Assembly (NCBI GenBank): GCA_046154695.1 | Contig: JBJXFI010000461.1 | Coordinates: forward strand, 1-7,335 | DNA from: DALYLB01 sp046154695 | Lineage (GTDB): Bacteria > Acidobacteriota > Blastocatellia > RBC074 | Length of the DNA stretch: 7,335 nt | Reading direction: 5' to 3' | Shown here: in pieces, positions 1 through 4,438 of the stretch | Position numbering within the stretch: position 1 is the stretch's first letter | How the letters are laid out: every line of letters begins with the position of its first letter | Position numbers and translations under genes: made by a program | Notes under the pieces: model-generated | What the model was told of the DNA's origin: nothing | The model's input: the letters and a program-made list of their open reading frames with translations, nothing else | Databases searched by the model: none

Positions 1-131
1 TGCCGGGCGACAACATCGCGATGACGATCGAGCTGATCACGCCGATCGCGATGGAGAAGGGGCTGCGCTTCGCCATCCGCGAGGGCGGCCGGACCGTCGG
101 CGCCGGCACGATCTCGGATATCATTGAATAG
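1..131 (+). CDS. tuf: Elongation factor Tu, C-terminal fragment (5' partial)
   Basis: EF-Tu delivers aminoacyl-tRNA to the ribosomal A site as a GTP complex in the cytoplasm. Only the last 42 complete codons are here, read from base 3, with the stop TAG at 129-131. The visible peptide begins PGDNIAMTIELITPIAMEKG and ends REGGRTVGAGTISDIIE. This is the highly conserved end of domain 3 (beta-barrel), including the RFAIREGGRTVGAG strand and turn near the tRNA-binding face. GTPase domain 1 lies upstream of the window. Placement just before rpmG, trnW and secE matches the tufB-type locus of many bacteria. Identity is essentially certain; whether this is the only tuf copy cannot be seen. The stop codon is also the first three bases of a 7-base tandem repeat. 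Confidence 0.97.
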   Translation, partial: PGDNIAMTIELITPIAMEKGLRFAIREGGRTVGAGTISDIIE

Positions 132-163
132 TTGATAGTTGATAGTTGATAGTTGATAGTTGA
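129..163 (+). repeat. Five exact tandem copies of a 7-base unit TAGTTGA
   Basis: Bases 129-135, 136-142, 143-149, 150-156 and 157-163 are five identical TAGTTGA units in a row, and the first unit begins with the tuf stop codon TAG. The preceding bases (ATTGAA) look like a partial degenerate unit. Because the unit is 7 long and contains TAG and TGA, the array puts stops in every plus-strand frame. It is AT-rich compared with its surroundings and could vary in copy number by slippage. Function is unknown; it forms the 5' arm of the hairpin at 144-190. Confidence 0.95.
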
Positions 164-190
164 GAGTCGGGCCACTATCAACTATCGACT
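144..190 (+). promoter_or_regulatory. Hairpin formed by the heptamer array, between tuf and rpmG
   Basis: Bases 148-160 (GATAGTTGATAGT) are the exact reverse complement of 174-186 (ACTATCAACTATC). Pairing extends outward to 144/190 through one T-G wobble at 147/187, giving about 17 bp around a 13-base loop (161-173). The 5' arm is repetitive, so the 3' arm can also pair one unit further upstream, giving alternative registers. No T-run follows, so it is not a canonical intrinsic terminator. It may protect the 3' end of tuf mRNA, mark a processing site, or affect rpmG translation; these roles are inference. Confidence 0.7.
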
Positions 191-209
191 GCGAACCACC
201 GACAACCTT

Positions 210-359
210 ATGAGAGACAATATCGTTTTACAGTGCGGCGATTGCAAGAATCGCAATTATGTGACGGACAAGAATAAAAAGAAGACGACACAACGGCTCG
301 AATTCAAGAAGTTTTGCCGTTTTTGCCGCAAGCATACCGCTCACAAGGAAACCAAATAG
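210..359 (+). CDS. rpmG: 50S ribosomal protein L33
   Basis: The product is a 49-residue L33, a small protein of the large subunit near the E site. The sequence starts MRDNIVLQCGDCKNRNYVT, with C9-x2-C12 and C36-x2-C39, the four-cysteine zinc-binding (C+) form of the family. The KFCRFCRKHTAHKE tail is typical of L33, and the length is normal. I chose ATG 210 because the family begins here. An in-frame TTG at 153 would add 19 non-homologous residues encoded by the repeat hairpin. No Shine-Dalgarno sequence is visible before ATG 210 (upstream bases are CCACCGACAACCTT), so initiation is either weak or coupled to another mechanism. The stop is 4 bases before tRNA-Trp, implying co-transcription and processing. 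Confidence 0.95.
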   Translation: MRDNIVLQCGDCKNRNYVTDKNKKKTTQRLEFKKFCRFCRKHTAHKETK

Positions 360-363
360 TTCC

Positions 364-439
364 AGGGGTATAGTGTCAACGGTTAGCACGCGGGTCTCCA
401 AAACCTGAAGTACGGGTTCGAATCCTGTTACCCCTGCCA
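364..439 (+). tRNA. trnW: tRNA-Trp, anticodon CCA
   Basis: The cloverleaf is complete. The acceptor stem is AGGGGTA (364-370) with TACCCCT (429-435). The D stem is 373-376/386-389. The anticodon stem CGGGT/ACCTG (391-395/403-407) closes the loop CTCCAAA (396-402), with anticodon CCA at 398-400. The T arm ACGGG-TTCGAAT-CCTGT is at 412-428. G436 is the discriminator and the 3' CCA (437-439) is encoded in the DNA. It reads UGG codons. The position between rpmG and secE is a common bacterial arrangement. With only 4 bases separating it from the rpmG stop, RNase P must cut almost at the end of the rpmG reading frame. Confidence 0.97.
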
Positions 440-498
440 GTTAGGCGACGCGCGGCGTTCCGGGAACCTTCCGGGTGCGCGGTGACAGAGGTTATATA

Positions 499-789
499 AT
501 GGCAACATCGAGTTCGCGCGAGGGAGCCGCGGCGATGGTAAATGAATCCAACGAGCAAGAAGCAGGACCGAAACCCGCGGGCCGGCTGGACAACGTGCGG
601 CGGTTTTCGCGCGAGACCGTGCTGGAGATGAAGAAGGTTTCCTGGCCGGCGCGCCAGGAGGTGATCAACACGACGATCATCGTCGTGATCGCGGTCTTCT
701 TCTTCGCGTTTTTCCTGTTCGGCGTGGACATTGTGCTCAGCTACCTGGTCACGGGGATCGAGTGGGGAGCGAAGAAACTATTGGGATAG
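499..789 (+). CDS. secE: Preprotein translocase subunit SecE
   Basis: SecE clamps SecY in the SecYEG inner-membrane channel for Sec-dependent export. From ATG 499 the protein has 96 residues. It has a low-complexity polar N-terminus (about 1-30), an amphipathic segment with the family signature EMKKVSWP at residues 43-50, and a single hydrophobic transmembrane span at about 57-83 (IIVVIAVFFFAFFLFG core), ending in AKKLLG. This is the short single-span form, unlike the three-span E. coli protein. ATG 499 is preceded by AGAGG at 487-491 with 7-base spacing. ATG 535 (GAGGGA upstream) is a possible alternative, and GTG 475 is less likely. It lies downstream of tRNA-Trp and 69 bases before the nusG ATG, the standard secE-nusG pair. 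Confidence 0.95.
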   Translation: MATSSSREGAAAMVNESNEQEAGPKPAGRLDNVRRFSRETVLEMKKVSWPARQEVINTTIIVVIAVFFFAFFLFGVDIVLSYLVTGIEWGAKKLLG

Positions 790-858
790 GCGTTCGGACC
801 GGCAGGGCGGCCCTTTCCCGGAGAGATCGATTTGTCTGCCACAGGGACCATAAGCGAA

Positions 859-1422
859 ATGGCGAAACAGTGGTTCATCATTCATACCTATTCGGGCTAC
901 GAGCGGAAGGTTCGCGACAGCCTGAACACACGCATCCAGGCATTCGCGATGGCGGAAGAGATCACGAGTGTGCTGATTCCGACCGAGACCGTGGTTGAGA
1001 TGCGGGGGTCCAAACGAGTTGAGAGCACCCGGATGTTCTTTCCCGGCTATGTGCTGGTCGAGATCGAGTGCAACGAAAAGGGCGATATCTCCGACAAGGC
1101 GTGGCATCTCATCAAGAGCACGCCGAAGGTCACGAGTTTCGTGGGCGGGCAGAAGCCGACGCCGCTGACTCCGGAGGAAGTGGACCAGATCGTTCATCAT
1201 GTGGCGATCGCGGCCGAGAAGCCGAAGCCGAAGTTCACCTTCGAGCGCGGCGAGACCGTCCGGATCACGCATGGCCCCTTCACGAGCTTTATGGGCACGG
1301 TCGAAGAGGTCAATCCCGACAAGAACATGCTCAAAGTGAATGTCACGATCTTTGGGCGCGCGACGCCGGTGGAGCTCGGGTTCCTGGAGGTCGAAAAGGT
1401 TTCATTTGCGGAGGAAGGGTAG
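859..1422 (+). CDS. nusG: Transcription termination/antitermination factor NusG
   Basis: NusG binds the RNA polymerase clamp, modulates pausing, contacts Rho and couples to the ribosome through S10. From ATG 859 the protein has 187 residues. The NGN domain covers about 3-115, starting KQWFIIHTYSGYERKV and including the FFPGYVLVEIE strand (60-70). A linker rich in Pro and Lys (about 120-127) follows, then the KOW domain at about 128-187 with GETVRITHGPF and the GTVEEVNPDKNMLKV core. ATG 859 matches the usual MAKQW family start, with AGGGA (843-847) upstream. However, TTG 832 has a better placed GGAGAG (820-825, 6-base spacing) and would give a 196-residue protein with N-terminus MSATGTISE. Either could be real. 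Confidence 0.95.
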   Translation: MAKQWFIIHTYSGYERKVRDSLNTRIQAFAMAEEITSVLIPTETVVEMRGSKRVESTRMFFPGYVLVEIECNEKGDISDKAWHLIKSTPKVTSFVGGQKPTPLTPEEVDQIVHHVAIAAEKPKPKFTFERGETVRITHGPFTSFMGTVEEVNPDKNMLKVNVTIFGRATPVELGFLEVEKVSFAEEG

Positions 1423-1426
1423 CCGG

Positions 1427-1444
1427 CCGGGCAGGCCCGCCCGG
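1427..1444 (+). promoter_or_regulatory. Short GC hairpin just after nusG
   Basis: CCGGGC (1427-1432) pairs with GCCCGG (1439-1444) around a 6-base loop, starting 4 bases after the nusG stop. It is followed by ATCGATCCCTCCCC and has no T-run, so it is a weak terminator candidate at most. It could be a 3' stabiliser or part of the rplK leader, where L1 feedback acts in E. coli, but no L1 site was recognised. Confidence 0.35.
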
Positions 1445-1481
1445 ATCGATCCCTCCCCACGCCTCACACTTATAGAACATT

Positions 1482-1904
1482 ATGGCAAAGAAAATCACCG
1501 GATACATCAAACTCCAGGTTCCCGCCGGGAAGGCGAACCCGGCGCCGCCGATTGGCACGGCGCTCGGCCCGCAGGGCGTGAACATCATGGAGTTCTGCAA
1601 ACAGTTCAACGCGAAGACCGCGAACCTGGGGGACATCAAGATTCCCGTGGTCATCACCGTCTTCGCGGATCGGTCCTTCACATTCATCACCAAGACCCCG
1701 CCGGCGGCCGATCTGCTCAAGAAGGCCGCGAAAATCGAGAAAGGATCGGGCAAGCCGAATCGCGAGAAGATCGGCTCGATCTCGCGCACGCAGATCGAGG
1801 AGATCGCCAGGCTCAAGCTTCCCGATTTGAACACCACCAATCTGGAATCGGCGATCCGGACGATCGAGGGGACGGCCAAAAGTCTGGGTCTGACGATCGA
1901 GTAG
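1482..1904 (+). CDS. rplK: 50S ribosomal protein L11
   Basis: L11 forms the base of the ribosomal stalk with the 23S GTPase-associated region, where EF-G and EF-Tu act. The protein has 140 residues, close to E. coli's 142. The N-terminal domain (1-72) contains YIKLQVPAGKANPAPPIG and GVNIMEFCKQFNA. The C-terminal rRNA-binding domain (about 75-140) contains DRSFTFITKTPPAADLLKKA, GSGKPNREKIG and the IEGTAKSLGL end. Residue 26 in the PPIGTALG loop is Thr where E. coli and Thermus have Pro26, a thiostrepton-contact residue (see findings). The ATG at 1482 fits the family, but no Shine-Dalgarno is visible (upstream CACTTATAGAACATT). It is the first gene of the rplKAJL series, 59 bases after nusG. 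Confidence 0.97.
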   Translation: MAKKITGYIKLQVPAGKANPAPPIGTALGPQGVNIMEFCKQFNAKTANLGDIKIPVVITVFADRSFTFITKTPPAADLLKKAAKIEKGSGKPNREKIGSISRTQIEEIARLKLPDLNTTNLESAIRTIEGTAKSLGLTIE

Positions 1905-1949
1905 CAGGCGGAATCTTCCCCACAGGAGACCGCATTTTCTTATGAGGGA

Positions 1950-2002
1950 GTGGCCCGTCCACCGTCTCGCGAGCGATCGCGGGCGGAATCCGGCGCGGCC
2001 AC
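1950..2002 (+). promoter_or_regulatory. Candidate structured leader of rplA with a GNRA-capped hairpin
   Basis: GTGGCC (1950-1955) pairs with GGCCAC (1997-2002). Inside, CGCGA (1968-1972) and TCGCG (1977-1981) close a GCGA tetraloop of the GNRA class. The inner stem extends through T1967-G1982 and C1966-G1983, then past a bulged T1965 to 1962-1964/1984-1986. The fold ends 11 bases before the rplA Shine-Dalgarno AAAGGA (2014-2019). Its place before the L1 gene makes an L1-related feedback site possible, but I did not recognise the 23S-like L1-binding motif. The call rests on pairing alone. Confidence 0.45.
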
Positions 2003-2025
2003 GCTGGAACCTGAAAGGAACATCC

Positions 2026-2718
2026 ATGGCAGGAAAAAAATTCAAAGCGGCCCTCGCAAAGGTCGAGAGCAGCAAGCTGTACTCCCTGTCCGATGCCATC
2101 GCATTGGCCAGGAGCGTCGCATTCGCCAGGTTCGATGAGACGGTGGAGGTGACGATGGTGCTCGGCGTCGATCCGCGAAAAGCGGATCAGCTCGTCCGCG
2201 GCACGATCGTGCTGCCGAACGGGCTGGGCAAATCGAAGACGGTCGCCGTCGTCGCCGGCACGCCGGAGAAGCAGCGCGAGGCCCAGGAAGCCGGCGCGGA
2301 CGAGGTCGGCGGGGACGATCTCGTCGAGAAGATCAAGGGCGGCTATCTCGGCTTCGACGCCCTGATCGCGACGCCGGATATGATGCGATCGGTCGGCACG
2401 CTCGGAAAGCTGCTCGGCCCCCGCGGCCTGATGCCGAATCCGAAGACCGGCACCGTGACGCCGGATGTCGCCAATGCCGTCAAGGAGACCAAGGCGGGCA
2501 AGGTGGAGTTCCGGGTGGACAAGACCGGCGTGATTCACGTCCCGGTGGGCAAGGTCTCGTTCGAGATCGACAAGATCATCGAGAACGCGAAGGCGCTGAT
2601 CGACGCCGTCGTCAAGGCCAAGCCGGTCACGGCAAAGGGAAAATACGTCAAGAAGGTGAATGTCGCCACCACGATGGGCCCGGGAATCCTGGTGGATTCG
2701 GCCACGTTCGGCGGCTAA
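2026..2718 (+). CDS. rplA: 50S ribosomal protein L1
   Basis: L1 forms the mobile L1 stalk at the ribosomal E site, guiding deacylated tRNA out. In many bacteria it also represses its own operon by binding leader mRNA. The protein has 230 residues, a normal length. Starting from MAGKKFKAALAKVESSKLYS, it shows the helical N-terminus, FDETVEVTMVLGVDPRKADQ (domain I), domain II with GGDDLVEKIKGG and GKLLGPRGLMPNPKTGTVT, and the C-terminal return to domain I with VGKVSFEIDKIIENAKALI and TTMGPG. ATG 2026 was chosen because the family starts here and AAAGGA lies 6 bases upstream. The frame is open back to 1942, but those 28 residues are not L1-like. It is separated from rplK by a structured 121-base spacer. 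Confidence 0.97.
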   Translation: MAGKKFKAALAKVESSKLYSLSDAIALARSVAFARFDETVEVTMVLGVDPRKADQLVRGTIVLPNGLGKSKTVAVVAGTPEKQREAQEAGADEVGGDDLVEKIKGGYLGFDALIATPDMMRSVGTLGKLLGPRGLMPNPKTGTVTPDVANAVKETKAGKVEFRVDKTGVIHVPVGKVSFEIDKIIENAKALIDAVVKAKPVTAKGKYVKKVNVATTMGPGILVDSATFGG

Positions 2719-2800
2719 CCGCCCTCCCTGCCCCTTCGTCATCGCATTGAAGGCGCGCCGCGGTAGGGGAATCACCAACGCACGAGAACGGGAACACGCT
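2719..2800 (+). other. rplA-rplJ spacer; weak leader candidate
   Basis: This 82-base spacer is where L10 or L10-L12 autoregulatory leaders lie in other bacteria. Here I see only a weak closing pair, CCCCT (2731-2735) with AGGGG (2765-2769), enclosing the palindrome GGCGCGCC. No T-run and no clear L10 kink-turn motif were recognised. The rplJ ribosome binding site is a modest GGGA at 2790-2793. Confidence 0.3.
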
Positions 2801-3325
2801 ATGAAAACGAGAATCGAGAAAAATCAGGATATCGCCCAGCTCAGGGAGGAGCTCTCCGGCGCGGGCCATGCATTGGTCGTCAGCTTCAAGGGGCTGACCG
2901 TCGAAAAGGATTACGCCCTGCGCAAATCGCTGCGGGACGCCAATCTTCGCTACCGGGTCGTCAAGAACACGCTCGGCCGCCGCGCGGTCGAGGGCACGCC
3001 GCTCGAATCGCTCAAGGATCACTTCGTCGGGATGAGCGCGATCGCCTACAGCGAGTCGGATCCCGTCAGCATCGCCAAGGTGCTGAGCAAATTCGCGAAG
3101 GAGAACCCCCAGCTGGTCTTCAAGGCCGGCGTCGTCGAGGGGCGCGTGATCAATGTCGCGGATATCGACAAACTGGCCTCCCTGCCCTCGAAGGAGGAGC
3201 TGGTCAGCAAGCTGATGTTCCTGCTCAACGCGCCCGCGCAGCGCCTGGCGACGGTCGTCAACGCCGTCCCGCGCAACCTCGCGGTCGTCGTCAACGAAAT
3301 CCGGAAACAGAAAGAGGCCGCCTAG
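2801..3325 (+). CDS. rplJ: 50S ribosomal protein L10
   Basis: L10 anchors the L7/L12 dimers to the ribosome and sits on the 23S stalk base beside L11. The protein has 174 residues. The globular rRNA-binding domain covers about 1-130, with HALVVSFKGLTVEKDYALRK, YRVVKNTLGRRAVEGT and the FVGMSAIAYSESDPVSIAKV strand/turn. After about residue 130 comes a long amphipathic C-terminal helix (ELVSKLMFLLNAPAQRLATV to RKQKEAA) on which L12 dimers bind. ATG 2801 fits the family, with GGGA 7 bases upstream. The reading frame is open upstream to 2660, overlapping the end of rplA, but that part is unlike L10. It is followed by an unusually long spacer before its partner rplL. Confidence 0.97.
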   Translation: MKTRIEKNQDIAQLREELSGAGHALVVSFKGLTVEKDYALRKSLRDANLRYRVVKNTLGRRAVEGTPLESLKDHFVGMSAIAYSESDPVSIAKVLSKFAKENPQLVFKAGVVEGRVINVADIDKLASLPSKEELVSKLMFLLNAPAQRLATVVNAVPRNLAVVVNEIRKQKEAA

Positions 3326-3338
3326 AACGGCGCGCGCC

Positions 3339-3356
3339 CCCGCTTTGCGGAGCGGG
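3339..3356 (+). terminator. Weak attenuator-like hairpin after rplJ
   Basis: CCCGCT (3339-3344) pairs with AGCGGG (3351-3356) across a 6-base loop, 13 bases after the rplJ stop and next to a GGCGCGCGCC palindrome (3329-3338). The following bases ATCGATCTTTATTTG are T-rich but not a continuous T-run, and a 7-T run occurs further on within 3381-3389. Partial termination or pausing is possible; a full terminator is unlikely because rplL normally shares this transcript. Confidence 0.35.
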
Positions 3357-3472
3357 ATCGATCTTTATTTGAATTTGAAGCTTTTTTTATTGCAGGCTGT
3401 GTTGCCCGTCAGTACGCAGCCGCTTGCACCGAGACCCGCGAAGGAGTGATGCCCGGAGCAGGTCATTGGCGT

Positions 3473-3509
3473 GTCGTCGCCGGCCGGAAAGCCGGCGATC
3501 TCAAACGAC
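3473..3509 (+). promoter_or_regulatory. Perfect 8-bp stem-loop with flanking outer stem in the rplL leader
   Basis: TCGCCGGC (3477-3484) pairs exactly with GCCGGCGA (3491-3498) around the loop CGGAAA. An outer stem GTCG/CGAC (3473-3476/3506-3509) can form across a 7-base one-sided bulge (3499-3505). It lies about 65-100 bases before the rplL start. No T-run follows, so an RNA processing, stability or regulatory role is more likely than termination. Confidence 0.5.
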
Positions 3510-3555
3510 GCAAGAGTCAACCGATTTTCAAGACTGCCCCACGGGCGGCAATTGT

Positions 3556-3568
3556 AGGAGGAACAGGA
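3556..3568 (+). promoter_or_regulatory. Strong ribosome binding site of rplL
   Basis: AGGAGG at 3556-3561 is the strongest Shine-Dalgarno match in the window, 12 bases from the rplL ATG. A second AGGA (3565-3568) lies 5 bases from it. Such a site suits a protein needed in several copies per ribosome, in contrast to rplK and rpmG, where no site is visible. Confidence 0.75.
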
Positions 3569-3573
3569 TAGTC

Positions 3574-3948
3574 ATGGCAGACATAGTAACTCTCGTCGAT
3601 CAGATTGGCGGACTCACGCTGCTGGAGGCGTCGGAGCTGGTCAAGGCGTTGGAAGACAAGTTCGGCGTTTCGGCCGCGGCCGCGGCCGCGCCCGTCGCCG
3701 TCGCCGGCGCCGCCGCCGCGCCGGCCGTGGAAGAGAAGGACACGTTCGATGTGGTTCTCACCTCGGCGGGCGCCAACAAGATCAACGTCATCAAGGTGGT
3801 CCGCGAACTGACCGGCCTCGGCCTGAAAGAGGCCAAGGACCTGGTCGATGGCGCGCCCAAGACCGTCAAGGAAGGCGTCTCCAAGGACGACGCCGAGAAG
3901 GTCAAGAAACAGCTGACCGATGCCGGCGCCAGCGTCGAGCTGAAGTAG
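3574..3948 (+). CDS. rplL: 50S ribosomal protein L7/L12
   Basis: L7/L12 is the multi-copy stalk protein that recruits translational GTPases. The protein has 124 residues. The N-terminal dimerisation/L10-binding domain (1-about 32) starts MADIVTLVDQIGGLTLLEAS. A hinge of Ala, Pro and Val follows (about 33-50, including VSAAAAAAPVAVAGAAAAPA). The C-terminal factor-binding domain (about 55-124) contains KINVIKVVRELTGLGLKEAK and DLVDGAPKTVKEGVSKDDAE and ends ASVELK. ATG 3574 is set by homology and by the AGGAGG/AGGA site. The hinge is encoded by a very GC-rich low-complexity stretch of alternating GGC/CGC triplets (about 3668-3728). The 248-base distance from rplJ is long and suggests separate control. 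Confidence 0.97.
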   Translation: MADIVTLVDQIGGLTLLEASELVKALEDKFGVSAAAAAAPVAVAGAAAAPAVEEKDTFDVVLTSAGANKINVIKVVRELTGLGLKEAKDLVDGAPKTVKEGVSKDDAEKVKKQLTDAGASVELK

Positions 3949-3966
3949 GCATTCCTTTTCCGGGCC

Positions 3967-3993
3967 GGGCGGCGAGGCCTTCGCTCGCCGCTC
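3967..3993 (+). promoter_or_regulatory. Stem-loop after rplL
   Basis: CGGCGAG (3970-3976) pairs with CTCGCCG (3984-3990) around the loop GCCTTCG. The stem extends outward by G3969-C3991, G3968-T3992 (wobble) and G3967-C3993 to about 10 bp. It begins 19 bases after the rplL stop. The bases that follow (TCCCCGCGTTTCAG) are not a T-run, so strong intrinsic termination is unlikely; attenuation or 3'-end protection of the rplJL message is possible. Confidence 0.5.
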
Positions 3994-4083
3994 TCCCCGC
4001 GTTTCAGAAAAGCAAACCGATACAAGACCGTTCTTTCATAATCTACGCCGCGCGTTTTTATTCTATATGGGCGGATTCCGGGA

Positions 4084-4184
4084 CGAGGTCGCGGGCGCAT
4101 AAAATAGGATGCGTCTCAGAATTTCTTCCGCGGGGGCCGTGATCGGCCGTTGGGTCGTCTCGATGACGCCTTTCCGCGACCTCG
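4084..4184 (+). ncRNA. Candidate structured RNA, domain I: 11-bp closing stem with three internal hairpins
   Basis: CGAGGTCGCGG (4084-4094) is the exact reverse complement of CCGCGACCTCG (4174-4184). Inside lie P2, CGCAT/ATGCG (4096-4100/4109-4113), continuing directly from the closing stem through a G4095-T4114 wobble; P3, GGCCG/CGGCC (4135-4139/4144-4148) with loop TGAT; and P4, GTCGT/ATGAC (4154-4158/4163-4167), extendable by G4152-C4170 and G4153-C4169 past a bulged G. The result is a four-way-junction-like layout. No known RNA family was recognised. It may be a leader or attenuator element of rpoB rather than a free RNA. The evidence is pairing in one sequence, without covariation. Confidence 0.45.
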
Positions 4185-4185
4185 G

Positions 4186-4247
4186 GTTCGCAGTCTGGCC
4201 GCCGGGAAGCGAGTGTCTCGCTCCGGCGTCGTGCTCCGCCTGCGAAC
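4186..4247 (+). ncRNA. Candidate structured RNA, domain II: 8-bp closing stem with bulged hairpin
   Basis: GTTCGCAG (4186-4193) is the exact reverse complement of CTGCGAAC (4240-4247). Within it, CGCCGG/CCGGCG (4200-4205/4223-4228) stacks on AGCGAG/CTCGCT (4208-4213/4217-4222), separated by a GA bulge (4206-4207) and closed by a TGT triloop. The domain starts one base after domain I ends, so the two could stack. No known family was recognised, and single-sequence pairing is the only evidence. Confidence 0.45.
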
Positions 4248-4321
4248 TTTGCAAGCGTGGTTTACCGTCCGAGGTATCAGTATCGGCGAACGTCAGAACA
4301 AGCAAAACAATCAGGAATACC

Positions 4322-4376
4322 GCAAATCGTGCGGCAAGGGGTGGACTGCGCCTTGCCGCACGATTTGCCATGTTTT
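4322..4376 (+). terminator. 18-bp perfect inverted repeat upstream of rpoB (attenuator or RNase III site candidate)
   Basis: GCAAATCGTGCGGCAAGG (4322-4339) is the exact reverse complement of 4351-4368, with an 11-base loop (4340-4350). The 3' arm is followed by CATGTTTTCG, a short T4 run 4 bases beyond the stem. The poor T-tract argues for partial termination at best. A long perfect duplex at this locus also suits RNase III cleavage, as known between rplL and rpoB in E. coli. It ends 92 bases before the rpoB start. It could alternatively be a copy of a dispersed palindromic repeat. Confidence 0.55.
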
Positions 4377-4416
4377 CGCCGCGGCTCCGGGCGCTTCATT
4401 CGGCGTCAACATAACA

Positions 4417-4438
4417 GAGGCGCGCGCGCACGCGCCTC
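4417..4438 (+). promoter_or_regulatory. 8-bp hairpin next to the rpoB ribosome binding site
   Basis: GAGGCGCG (4417-4424) pairs exactly with CGCGCCTC (4431-4438) around a 6-base loop. It ends 4 bases before the presumed Shine-Dalgarno AAAGGA (4443-4448), which is 12 bases from ATG 4461, a rather long spacing. The stem may influence ribosome access to rpoB. The alternating CG composition makes chance pairing more likely than for the other stems. Confidence 0.4.

Noticed and set aside
132..160. TTGATA/GATAGT promoter-like pair inside the heptamer array
   Set aside because: The match follows automatically from the repeat unit and the -10 is only 4 of 6. There is no independent evidence.
129..190. 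Short repeats considered as a CRISPR-like array or insertion-sequence target duplication
   Set aside because: The units are only 7 bases, have no spacers, and no transposase or terminal inverted repeats are nearby.
495..500. Perfect TATAAT just before secE, as a possible promoter -10
   Set aside because: It overlaps the chosen secE ATG, and no TTGACA-like box lies about 17 bases upstream (CGGGTG there). It would only make sense if secE began at ATG 535.
1813..2778. 321-residue open frame on the minus strand across rplA
   Set aside because: It is a shadow of rplA with Arg/Asp/His-rich composition and no domain.
3668..3728. GGC/CGC-rich simple-sequence stretch
   Set aside because: It encodes the Ala/Pro hinge of L7/L12, which explains the low complexity.
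4063..4371. Minus-strand ORF of 102 residues with a hydrophobic stretch (FAVFLIVLLVLTFA) resembling a signal anchor
   Set aside because: No ribosome binding site precedes its ATG, the first codons are made of the 18-bp inverted repeat, the rest is low-complexity polar sequence, and the nested stems give a better explanation of the region. It is kept only as a remote possibility.
4109..4414. Plus-strand ORF of 101 residues between rplL and rpoB
   Set aside because: No recognisable homology and no convincing Shine-Dalgarno, and it runs through several inverted repeats including both arms of the 18-bp hairpin.
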